Below, piece after piece: positions 1-12,700 of a stretch of DNA of 64,000 nt. Positions within the stretch are counted from its first letter, which is position 1; every line of letters starts with the position of its first letter. The translations under genes and the position numbers were made by a program. The stretch is from Apostichopus japonicus (Eukaryota > Echinodermata > Holothuroidea > Aspidochirotida > Stichopodidae). Below the pieces are notes generated by a model. That model had not been told where the DNA came from. It searched no databases and saw nothing but the letters and a program-made list of their open reading frames with translations. Location of the stretch: NCBI RefSeq assembly GCF_037975245.1, contig NC_092566.1:3722001-3786000 (forward strand), given 5' to 3'.

Positions 1-22
1 GGCGAGTCTTCAATGCCTTTAA
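1..22 (+). repeat. 3' end fragment of a TTAA-flanked MITE
   Basis: The first 22 bases match the last 22 bases of the MITE copies at 33702-34066 and 36497-36853, including the terminal CCTTTAA. The rest of the element lies outside the window. It sits in the protease intron just before the first visible exon. Confidence 0.7.
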
Positions 23-73
23 ACTATTGAGTTTTCATTCATCTTTATATGTATTTTTTTTTCTTCCTCTCAG

Positions 74-719
74 AACGTGAATTAGATGGTTGGTGGGCGG
101 TAGACCTCGGTGGCATTCACAACGTTGAATATGTCGAAGTTGTCAACGAGTTTGATAACCGTGAGTTAGTCCCAATAGAATTTATTCTTTAATTATTTTG
201 TTTTTTTTTTCTTTTCTTTTCTTTCTTCAGGGAGTCTTCCACATTGTCAAATTGTAAAAACCTTGTAAACATGATATTGCAAGAAGGGAACCTTGAACAG
301 GTCTCATATTTGGTTTGTACCATATCAAATTTGAGGAGCCCATTATTGGGGAGCCCCCCCAAAAATCGGGGGGAAAAAAAGGGATTTTCCATCATAAAAC
401 TTATGTGTCATAACACACAGTAAAATAGTCTCTGCACATTTTATTTAGAATTTTTTTTTTCTTCTTCAAATGTGTGTAAATTCTACAGCATTACGTATTC
501 GTAGAACGGAGGTTTCGGTTGGAATGGTACTTACCGACCTGTCCACCTTTGAGGTATGTGGAGTTATCAAGAAAAATGAAGCTCAGAAATCGATGTCAGA
601 TCCAACACGGACCATCAGGGTGGACTGCCCCCAGGACCTCAATGGCAGATATGTCCGTCTGCAAATGAAGAGGAGGGATTTTTTGACTCTCTGTGAAATC
701 AGAGTCTGGGGCACAGAAG
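74..719 (+). CDS. Protease exons 1-2 visible: F5/8C / F-type lectin-like domain (C-terminal part)
   Basis: Exon 74-160 encodes WWAVDLGG followed by NEFDNR; exon 489-719 ends in GRYVRLQ and [10 protein letters not shown]. These are hallmarks of the discoidin/F-type lectin (FTP) fold: WWxVDLG in the first strand and LTLCEVxVxG at the end. In fucose-binding members the stretch after the first strand carries an Arg-x-Asp with nearby paired cysteines; here the equivalent NEFD lacks that Arg and the CC pair, so sugar binding is doubtful (inference). The start of the domain lies before base 74. The exit border is phase 1. Confidence 0.8.
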
Positions 720-3700
720 GTGAGTTCTACCGTCCTACCGTCTTAAACTGACTTATAGCGCCATGAGATTTGTTGTTTGAAAAAAAAAAACACATTCACA
801 TCAGTCACCGTAGAGAAAACAAGTCCTATGATGTGCTCTGATGAACTTTACAAGGCATTTGTTTGTTTGTTTAGTCATAATTCACAATCAAAATGAGTCA
901 TGAATGATATTTAATAAGTTATGAAACCGAGAGTTGCACCTCTCTACCTTTACAAAACAAGTCCTGTAATGAATATGCATTGATTCTCATCAGTATCGTC
1001 CCCACACTCACTCTCTAATATTTGCAAAAAGGCGTCAAGAATTAGTTGTCCTTCGTAGTTCTCCTTCGAGTCTTTGGTCGAAGGCTTTGTTGATTATTTC
1101 TCTCCGCATTTTAATGCATGTCTTATCGAGGGAAAATGCTCTGAACATGGCAGTCAAATGCTTGTTGTAACGTCGACAGTGAGTGACCGACTGACCGTTA
1201 TTTAACTTCTAGCATATGTTGGCGCAAAATTATTGCTGACCTTCAAAGCCTCAAAGCGTTGTTACTCCTGTGATTTTACAACTCTCTGGTATGTGTATTT
1301 CCTTCCACACTTAAAAGCATCTTCTTGGTGACAAACAATATGAAACTTACATTTGAGAGAAAAGTTGAAATGGTCACATCAATATGTTGTTTCCTAACTT
1401 GAGAAACGGTTGCTTGAATCTAATCTTTGGCTGGCTGTAAGCCGTCAACTACTCCAGGAAGTTGGATCACAGTCAGGGGGTCTGTGATGTCATCTGGGCA
1501 AAAGCTTTTCAAATGTTTTACTCCGGTTATTTTAATCTCGTCATTGAATCATCCTTGAAACCTGATACTTTTGAAATCTTTTTTTACAGCTGTCAAAGTT
1601 CTTGTTAATACTTAGAATTTCATCAAAATGTTTTTTTTTTTGGTGTAAAAATATGACTTTTCTCTTGTGGATCAAAATTATAAAGAAAAACAAAGACATT
1701 TTCTATGGAAGCCACATGATGACGTCATCCATTTTGCTGTTGCGAGATGCATTTACAAAATATTGCAAAAATATTAAAACATTCATAACGATAAAAAAAT
1801 GCTATGGGTATTTGGTTTTGGCCTAAAGATTCAGAAAATTTTCAGCAATATTGCTAAGAAAATAACTTAAGTCACCAGAAGATCCTTGTAATGAAAACCT
1901 GCTAATTGATCATGTATTTACATGTTTGTGTGTTTTCTTCATTTCTCTGAACCAATACAGCTTCTGTACCTTGTGGTCCAAGACAGTTTATGTGCCACAG
2001 GTAAGTTCAAACAGGTGACAAACTTTAAAAAAAAAAGATGAGAAATGAAACTAATAAACATTAAAAATTAAAAAAATAAATAAAATAAAAACTATTTAAA
2101 CACAACTTTTTTGAATTTGGTTGTTGTACTTTCTGGCAATTTTATTAACCTAAATAAACCTTAATAAAATAAACCTCAAATAGTGTAAATTCTGTTGAAT
2201 GGATCCGAGTTCTACATATACAAGCTTTATCTTGGAGAATGATTTTTGAGAGGATAATTATGAGGATGGTAATGGACAAAGAATTACCATAATATTGACT
2301 GACCAGTGCTCAAAGCCTCTGACCCTCTTCCCACCTCAACCTTCCCATCTGTTAGACTATATGTGTTTGAACTGATATTAGGAATAGAACTTTTGAGATT
2401 TCTCCGAATACTGTATGTTGACATAAAACGAAAAATCTGTGAGTAAAATGAAGCTGCCCGTGTTTAGGTGTTGACAAAAACCGAAGCGCTCTGTGAATAA
2501 AATAAAGCTGCTCGTGTAGGAGTTGACATATCAAGCCCTTATAAAGTAGAAAGTTCTGTTTGATGTTTCTTCTTCACTTATTTCTAGTCAAGATGAGTGT
2601 ATCTCAGACACATTCTTATGTGACAGGGAGGAAGATTGTAGCGATGGGAGTGATGAGGAATCTTGTGGTAAGTATACATCCAACAGCTTTATAAGTCCAG
2701 AAAAAGGGAGGGGGGGGGGAGGGTATACTATGGAGTGTGGGGCAGATATGTGACATAATTGCCCCCCCCCACCCTGCGGAGTCACAGTGAAGCAAAATTG
2801 GAATAAACATTCAAAAGACGTTGGAAAAAAGAAATAGTGAGCAAATCTGACTTATTTACCCCCTTGTACATCTGTGCCTGTTTGCATACATTGTGGATAG
2901 ATGCTATTCTCACTGTTGTTACAAGTTCTTATATCAAATCAGGCATCAATTAAGTGATGTCAGTATTCTGATGATGATAAGGTTATGTCAGTCTTGAGAC
3001 CAGGATACATCTCTACTGCCCTGTAAGCTGGGATTCAAACAAGAAGTCTCCCGGCATCCTATTGGCAATGTAACATCATCATCAAACCTCATCATCACCT
3101 ATGCTCATGACCCTGTCATGAGATTTAAATCTTGATATATTCAACATTTCTATCACATGGGAGAAAGATGGTGGTTTGTTGTTGTTGTTGTCGTTGTTGC
3201 ATCTCCTGTAAAATTGTGCTTATTTCTTAGAAGCTTATGGAAGGTAGCATTCCTGTATAGTAACCTCTAAAGCATAAATATATAAGGTAAAATTCCTGTG
3301 CATGTATTAATCTGTTTTTTGTTTTTGTTTTTGCTTTCTTTTTTTGTTGTTATATATTGTCAACAGACTTGTAAGGAGTTTGAACACTCCAGCTTAGTTG
3401 ACTTTACTTGTACTCACTGGCACAGTAAATTTGTTCTTGTAGTCAAACTCTGGACATTTTGGAAATAGTTTGGATACCGATGCAAGATCAAGAATTTGTA
3501 CTGACCCTTAGAAACTTGTACTAGTTCTTTTTCACTCATACCAAGATTGAATTTGTATGAACTCAATCCTGTATTACAAGTCTGATGGACACATACTTTT
3601 GTTTTCCTGTCCTTGATTTTTTTATACTTTTGTTTATTTTGTTTATTTTTTAATAGTTTATCCTGAAAAGCTCTTCTCTGAATTTGAGGACAGGGCACTA

Positions 3701-6700
3701 CCAAACGTCGCCCCCTTGGCAATGTACAGGAACAAGCTGGTGGAGGATTGCGCCAAGATATGCCTCTACGATCTCAACTTTACCTGTAGATCGTTTGAAT
3801 ATAACGTAGTCCAACAGAGTTGTGGGTTCTATGACCAGACAAGGGCTGACACTGGTGGATTATCAATAATGACAGGTTACAACCACTATGAACTCAAGTC
3901 TCAGAGTCAAAGTAGGTTCAACTTTTTTTACTTCAATTATTATTATTATTAATTTTGAGTGGCAATTTTTTGTTGATTTTGAGAACTTTTTTTTTTAGCC
4001 CGTGTTAATCAGTACCTTCAAATTTCCCATCACAGTGCAGCTTGATAAGTCTTGTTCCATTTCAAATGATGAAGGAATAGTTGAGAATTTTTAAAGTTTT
4101 CTGTCACTTTATGTGTGAGTAATACTGCCATAGAAAAAAATGCCATTTTTTTGGGGGGGGGAGTAGTTTGGGAGGGGGAGAGCAGGGAGAAATCATATTG
4201 TCAAATTTCACCACTACATTGAATCTGATTGGGTAAATTTTCTTTCAGATTGCCCTACGAATGATGAAAACTATCATCCATGCCCGGGCGGTACATGCAT
4301 CGATTCGTCCAAACTGTGCGATAGCAGAAATGATTGCGGGGACTTCAGCGATGAGAGAAACTGTGGTCAGTCTTATTTCATTCAATCCAAACTGGAATAA
4401 ATGTGTTTACCACACGTGTGCACCACACATGGCCCATTAACCCTGAGAGTTAGTTGTGTGACATTAGGTAGATGTTACCCCATCCCACTGCACCCACATG
4501 GCGCATTTACCCTGAGATTTAGCTGTGTGACATTACGTAAATGAAACCCCCTCCCCCTGCACCACACATGACCCATTTACCATGAGATTTAGCTGTGTGT
4601 CATAAGGTAGATGTAACCCCATCCCACTGCACTCACGTGGCCCATTTACCCTGTATTTTAGCTGTGTGACATTACATAATGAAACCCCCTCCCCCTGCAC
4701 CACACATGACCCATTTACCATGAGATTTAGCTGTGTGTCATAAGGTAGATGTAACCCCATCCCACTGCACTCAGGTGGCCCATTTACCCTGTATTTTAGC
4801 TGTGTGACATTACATAAATGAAACCCCGTCCTACTGCACCACATATGGCCCCATCATCTGGCTTTCTGTCACTTAATGCCTTGCTAGGTTTCCTATCCGA
4901 CAGAGTAACAAAGTATTTCATCAATGAAAACTCAACAAACTATGTTATGTGCCTGCATCAATCACATGTAACATGTCATGTATTTGTGTGCAAGCAGCTA
5001 GCTCATTTACAAGTTATTTCAAAGTTGTTAAAGTAGAATGTGGAAGAGAACGGTGGGCCGGGTTCTGGTGGGGGAGGGTTGGGGTAGTCTGAATAAAGGA
5101 TTAACTATGAAACCTTTTGCATCTCATCTCACATTCTTCCTAGTTCTACAGATCTTTGGAGATATTTTGATTGATGGTAGAATTTCTGAAAGTGACAGAG
5201 ACACAACCGTTATTTATGAACACTTTAAAAACAAAATTCACAGAGTATTGGCACACTTTCAAGGAATGTTGGCTGTGAAGAAACATACATGTAAACATGA
5301 ACAATGTTTGGCATCTGTTTCAGTCAGTTTCATGTGAAAACATTGGAAAAGCAAAGAAACGAAAGATCAATGAGTAAGGAAAACATGTAAGAGAACCAAT
5401 GTAGGAAACTTTAATAGTACACTGATTATAGATAGAGATAATTGAGATTAGATAGAAGTTTCTCCCCCCCGACTCACCACCCCCCCCACATCCTCTGCCT
5501 GCCTCGTTCTCCCTTTCCTTCTTCCTTTTCTCAGAACTCCCTCCTCTTATCACCATGCACTTACATTGCTTAGCACTTCTTCTCCTTGAAAAGCATTCAT
5601 GCTTCAATCTGAGAGATCTCCTAGTCTTACTTCCTATATCTGTTTTTTTTTTCATTTTTTTTTTTTCCCTGGTATTTTTCTTCTTATTTTAGTATTCTTC
5701 TTCGTTTTGTGATCACACCACCCTTACCCTTCTCCTGGTACTTCCCTGGTATTTTTCTTCTTATTTCAGTAGTCTTTGTTGCTTTTGTGATCTCACCCCC
5801 CCCCCCCCCACCCTTCTCCTCTTACTTGCCAATTCTGTTTGTTTAAATTTCTTCTTATTTTTTGTGTTTTCGGTTGAAGGAAGCCATGATGAATACAGTA
5901 TCCAGCTGAGCAATGGTACTGCACCTAACGAAGGTCGCGTAGAGGTCAACTACCAGGGTCAGTGGGGTCTAGTCTGTGATGACTTCTGGGAGATAAACGA
6001 TGCTAATGTTGTTTGTAGGGAGCTCGGTTACATCAGGTAAGCATCTCTCTCCATACTATTGAACCGTTCAATTCAATTCAAAATCCATTTTCTGGAATGT
6101 CTGCAACAGTCAATGCAGGTGTCTGGTATGAAAAAAAGAAAATATATGAGGGACACTGGAAAAAAACAATGGTTGTTCATCAAGCTAGTGACCACAGGGG
6201 GAAAACAAAAATAAACTGAAAGAAAGAAAAAACCTTGGAAATACAAAGAAATGTGAAACAGAACTGAAGGAGATTTAGTGTCCATGACTATCTTACAAGA
6301 TAGGATTTTTAGTTATTTTGGCAATACCTGAGAGTACTAGCTGAGCAAATACTTAAGGGGAGATTATACCAAATATAATCAGTAACCATATCAACCAGGA
6401 TAGGATAAATAGCAACCAGGAATTATAGAAGATGGTAACTGCCTCAGGGTAGCAGGTATGGAAGACCATAAACACAACTATGTAGTAGAAATTGCCTTTC
6501 AAAACTAGTAGCGGCTTGATTGTCTTAGAGGAAAGGTTCCGAGATTTCCCAATCTGTAAGAAGTCTACATATTGTTTAGTTTGTGATACTGGGTTTTGGT
6601 AAAAGGTGCTGTCTTCAGGATTACCACTAATAATAATGTAGTATGTAACTCTTTCATGCAGGTTTGGACAGCCTCACTCTTGTCATAATTTGACTGCAGT

Positions 6701-9700
6701 GAAATATTTCAGTACTAGTACGTACAGTACCTCAGGTAAATTGTTCTTAGAAGAAGAATGGAAAGGAATCTTCGCTAAATCGAAGGGCTTTGAGTTATAA
6801 TGTAAAGATTACCTCGGCTCTTGTGAATGTTGCAAAGTTACAAGCCAATGCACATAATGTAGCTTTACTAAGTTTGGCGCCACCTGTCCTCATCCCACTC
6901 GCCTCTCCTCCAAAAGAGAAACCAGCTAGTGGTGAGAGACAATCTCCAGTCAGTTATAGTTTAATATTCATTTTTCTCTTGAACGAATCGATATCAGAAT
7001 AACCGTGGTCTGTGGTTGAAAATGCGTCCATGAAAAGGGTGACAGGTGAATCGACCCAAACTCAAAAAGTTATCCGAGGCATTTTTGGTTAAGATAAGAA
7101 CCTTTCATAAGTGGCATAAATGCATAGTTTGTTTTTGCTGTCTTTTAGGGGTGCTTCAAAAGCATTAACTGTTGCTGCGTTCGGTCACGGGAATCGTGGC
7201 ATCTTCTTCATGGACGATGTCCGTTGCTCAGGAACTGAATCGTCGTTAAAGGACTGCAACTTCAGCGGTTGGGGCATACACAACTGCGTCGTGGGAGAAG
7301 CTGCAGGGGTACAGTGCTACCTAGATGAAGGTAAGAGCAATATTGCCATGAAAATTTTTTTGGGGAGGGGGATACATTTTTTCTGTTTTTTTTTGTTCTG
7401 CTTGGTAGTCTGGCTGTTCATTTAAGCAGTTGCGTGCATATGCAGCAAAATTTCGCTCGAGTTCATTTTTTTTTTTTTTTTTTTTCAAACAGATCAAATT
7501 CATCATTACTATGGTGGCATTAAAGTCACAGAGCAAGTCATTTTAAAGTCTTGTGAATAATATAAATATTAGCACTTAAGCACTTGGCTAATGATAGTTT
7601 GTATGAAAGAATCAGAACAAAACCTGTTTAGAAACATTTCCAGCACATATTACTTTCTAGCAAGGGGGTTTCCATGGATACTCCCTGGATTTTTGTGCTT
7701 AAAATTATTCCCCAAACATAATTTGACATGAAAATTCATATGTAATTTAGGCTAGGGTTACATCTCCTATGCAAGTGTTACAGGCCTAAGTGTTATTTTT
7801 AGTGTTGAAATCCAACAGACTCTCTCTAGCTAATGTAAACACCAATTGGTAAAAACCATATTGTAACTGAATAGCAATGTATTCTGTGCCTTGTTTTTGA
7901 GTGGCATTTGACACTGCAGACATAACCATAATGATTATGAATAACCCCATCATGGTTTTGTGGAATGTTGATCTTAACCACGGGTTGACTTTGAAAGTAT
8001 AACCTTGCAGGCCACAACACTATAGGATGTAATTGTACCCTTTTCAGTAGGATAATAGTACATTACATGCCCACTTGTGGTCTAGATTGTTTGCTCCATG
8101 TCTGTGGAAGTTGTGTGATTCCAACGATGATCAAAAAGCATTGGATTTTGTATTTGATCTAGTTAAGGGCTATTGTCTGTGAAGTTATATAAAAATTCAA
8201 TCAAACTGCAAAAGCACAAAAGACAATTGTTTTCTTTGTTCTAATACAAATTGATCCAAGGGCAAAGCATGCTGTTGTGTTTGTCCTCCAATTTTGACAT
8301 TTTTCATTACCTGTGGTTTTTACCAGACATGCAAAGGGTCAGGGTGGTCGCAGCTGTTGGTATCGTATTTTCCCTCGACAAACACTTGAACGTTCATCAG
8401 CTGGGGTAGGTCTAAGTTACACACAAACAGAATGAGAACATATATTCAGCTGTGTAATTTGCTGAATGAGTACAAACTGAGTGCAGTGTTCATTCCTAGC
8501 TCATTGGTTAACTTTTTATCAGAAGTTTGAGTTTCATTGCATCCCTAGTATGTTACTTTTCAAGTAGTGGTTGTAAGTGTAAACATGAACAGAAAACAGA
8601 CCAGGGATATTAGAAAGGAATTTAGCAAAGAAATTGTCGAGTAGAACAGGATTGAAACCAGTGACCCCAGGATGTCAAGCTTATTGCTCTACTAACTACG
8701 CCATCCAGCCCTAAATTGGTGGCGATCTTTACATATCAATTTCTTTGATGGGAGGGTGGGGGGTGCGCCACTGCCAGTAAGATTAAGCCCCATTACCCTG
8801 CGTTTATACCGATGAAGCAGGGATCACGCCCTAATTTCATTTTGATTCAATCCTGGACAGTGGTTGGGAAGTGTTGTCAAAGTAGTAAGAACTAAAATGA
8901 AGCTGAAAAGGAAACCAAAACAACATTCTGATAAACAACATTCTGATAAACAGAAACAACAAAACATATTTGAGGATTAATTGACTTTTTTGAGGGAAAG
9001 TTGCCTAAGATATGGATATTGAACATCTGCTTGATTAACGACAGAAATCGAAAAACAATTGATAAAAGTATAACAAAGCATTTCTAGAATGTACCCAATG
9101 ACCTCAGTTGACCTTTTGCCATGTATTCTACCCACTAAGATGTCCATTCCAGTATGTGAGGTCTGGATAAATGATAGTGAGACATAGATGAGTTACAAAG
9201 GAAGGAAGGAAAACACTTCAAAATCTGGAAACTTAGTTTACAGATTTGTACATGATAGGACTGATACTTGTTGAGTGCATTAATAGCTTCAAATGTTTAA
9301 GAAACAAAAGAAAAACGAAATGTGTGTAAGTGATAGCTCACTTTGCAGTATGGTTGATTCAAACACTCACAAATCTAATAACTTCTAGAACGGATCCATG
9401 ATAAGACAACGTGATGTGCCGATTTCCTTTTTGGAGAAAGATCATGTTAGGTCAACATATGTTCATTAACTTTATTATGCTTTATGTATATTTCTACCTA
9501 CGTGAGTATACACACCATGCTGTTGTATGTTGATGCTGGCATAGGTTCAACTATTCAAGAGATGTTATGTGTGTCTGTATTTTTGAAAATCTTTGTTTAC
9601 GAAAGCTAGTCACTATCTGAGGCAAGCAGCCCCAAAGCCTCTGGATTCTGTACATGTTTTATCATTTAGGTATTCTTATCAATCCAAACTAACAGTCATG

Positions 9701-12700
9701 CTGCAATACACACCATACTGTTTTTTTATTTATATTCTATATTCTGTATATAGATATATATATGTATATGTTTTACTTACCTCACACACCATGCACTATC
9801 TGAACAAACATTTACCTTAAAAAACTTGTTGATTTCACTCTCATGTGTGTTTGTAAATGGTGACAAATTGCTGATAAGGCAATCAAGATATATATAAATA
9901 CAATTTGAGCTCATTCGTCATGTAAAACTTGTTGTCATTTTCATCTTGTATCTACTTAAGAGCTATAGCTGTTTTATAAATGATTGAGTGTTTCGTGTCT
10001 GATTGTCCGATAAGATTATGATGATGCTGGGGAAAACGTGATAAAGATTTTCGTAACATTAGGTCATGGCTCGACAAATCAAACCAGTCAAAAACTTGAG
10101 AATTACCTTTAAGCAGTAGCCCATATGCTATATACCACTTAACACCCTAGCTTTCTTAGACTATGAACATTCAAGATATATTGACAATATTGGACTACAA
10201 TGTCTGGCTCTGTGCCATTTATTACAGTACAAACATGGTGAGTAATGCTATGTTCTATATATATTAAAGATATAAGAATTACCACAGGGTGGTGAGTTAT
10301 GATTATATTAACTTTAATCTACTTCTCTGATTACATCTCGTATGATTATATCGGGTTTGTAAATATTATTGTAAGAAGCGTTATCAATCAAACATGAAAG
10401 CATTGCACCGTGCGATAGATCGCTTGGCAACAAAATATCAGTTTAGAGGCTGAATGTTCTAGCTATAAGGAAGGTCACATCCTTTATGATGCAGCATTGA
10501 GGACACATTGATGTAGCACTGGTGTTAGTATTATCATACAGCATAACTGTTGTTATTGCTTTAGTGTCATTGTAATGTTACTGTACTCCTATTACAGTTT
10601 AATGTGTGAGAGTGCTGTATTACTTTACTCCTCAACGTTTCTATGTATTAAAAGAGACTTATTTCGTGGTGCTAGTGCTAATTGCACTAATAAACATGTG
10701 AATTAGACAAGTTCAAAAATGAAGTTTATCCTTCATTGTTTGAAATGAAATGGACAAGTCAAGCTAATAATTAAGATTATTATGGTATTTATTTACTAAC
10801 TGTTCTACCACTCATATCCCTCTCCTCCTGATGTTGCAAAACAATAAGTGGAAAACAGGAACCACAACAGGATCAACAAAGGGAGAGAGGGACAGGGGTG
10901 GGGGTGGGGATGATATAGAACATAGAAACAAGAATAATTTATGACATTAATGCCACTTTATATTTCCAGATTTATATTTATGTTTTCCTCTGTATTGTGT
11001 GAAGGTTTAACACTATGGAAGAGAAGGTTATTGTACAGTACATTAGTGTGGATATGATGATAAATAATGCCACATGTGTAGATATACATACTATGAAAAA
11101 ATTGCGACAAGAATCTATTTTTATTCAGAATTTTAGACATTTTGTGGTGGTGCTTTTGTCTATCACGTGATGACATGTGCACTTTTAATCTTTTTCACAT
11201 AAACACACTTGTTCATTTGTTAGTTGTTATCTATTTATTTCTCTGTAGTTCTGAAGTAGGATTTTAATGTTAAATTCTTTAGGGAGCTTGACATAGGTTG
11301 GGCATGGGGAGGGGGGTGGGGTGACGGGATTTTGCAAGAGTCAGACAAATGTTGAGCTAATGGTGAAATAGCTGCCTACCTGTGGTGACACCATGCACAT
11401 TTAAAAATCATTGCTTGAGGATCCATGGTTTCCCCGGTCCTCTGTGCATGGGCCCACCCAAGCAGCTAGAAGGGGACATCCCACCAATAAGTACTTCCCT
11501 CTAGGGTATTTTCAAATTACAACATAGGAGAGATGAATTGTCATGTTGCTGTTTCTTTGAACAAGTTCTTGAAGAATGGTTTAGTAACTGTAGTGCAATC
11601 AAAGAAATGATGAATTGTAGAATGCAATGTGATAAAGTTTTATTTATGTACACCCTCCCCCCCCCCCCTCCCCCTCTGAACCCCAAACCTCAAACTCAAA
11701 ACTTAGGGTTGCCCATTAAGAGATGATGCTTTCATCCACTTCCGATTACATTTTTGGCTTTGCAAAATACTGTCATCTTGTGGAAGTGGTAATCGTTGTA
11801 TTCTTTGGCATCAGTGGTGCCTGCTGAAGATCCCAGTCTTTCTAGAGGTCTGTTTTCAGCTGATACAAAAGTATAAACCACACTTGAATTTTTTTACTCC
11901 AAACGGAGAAATAAAGAGTACAATAATGAACAGAAAATTACTTCAACAGTGAAGAAAGTTCAGCTCACAAAGAGAATATAAATAATAATAAAACAAACAA
12001 ACAAAAGAACAGCTAATTAAATTAGTTTAGAAGGGAAGTAATTAGCTAACACAGAGAAAGATATATTTTGAAGAAAAGTCACCAAGGATAGCTTCCACCT
12101 GGAAATGGAATCCAAACCACAGAATAGAAACTCATAGCCACTGCTTTAGTAATGAAGTATGATCTCCACATTACCACTCTCAACTCAAGTTCTAACCCTG
12201 TTTCTTGTCATAAGCAAACCACATACATGTTTTCACTAGCTAGGCCAAGGACACCCATTTGTCTGCTATTCGTTGTTCACTCTTAATGCTAAGGTGTCCC
12301 TGTATAACCAGACAATGCATGGGCTCTTTTCCCATAATGAGCAGAATCAGATCAAACCACAAAGAAAAGCGCTCTCAGATATTTCTCAGCTTTCAGTCAG
12401 CTGTCCTGAATTAAAGCAGTGAATAAAACCTCCCTGATTAAACAAAGACTGGCCAATTTCCAGTGCTATGCTTGTTTAGGTAGATTCAGTTATATTGCAC
12501 TAAAGCTTAAAAGTAAATCCCATTACAGACTGCTGAAAATATAACTATTTAAATAACAAATGGTATAAAACTATTTAAATAACAAATGGTATATACCTAA
12601 TGTATGCCCTTCACATTACTACAGTGAATGGGACTTAGAACATGCTCTTGTTTGAGCAGGCTATTTGCAAAAGAAGAGCACTCTTTTGCACAATGAGAGG

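Noticed and set aside
4533-4844. Minus-strand repetitive ORF of 103 codons
   Set aside because: It is a readthrough of the 69-70 bp tandem array and repeats itself with the unit.
8327-8405. Possible extra protease exon between acceptor TTTTACCAG and donor GTAGGT, open in the entering phase
   Set aside because: Its 79 nt would change the phase from 1 to 2 and break the join to LDLa 3 at 12992. The encoded residues resemble no domain.
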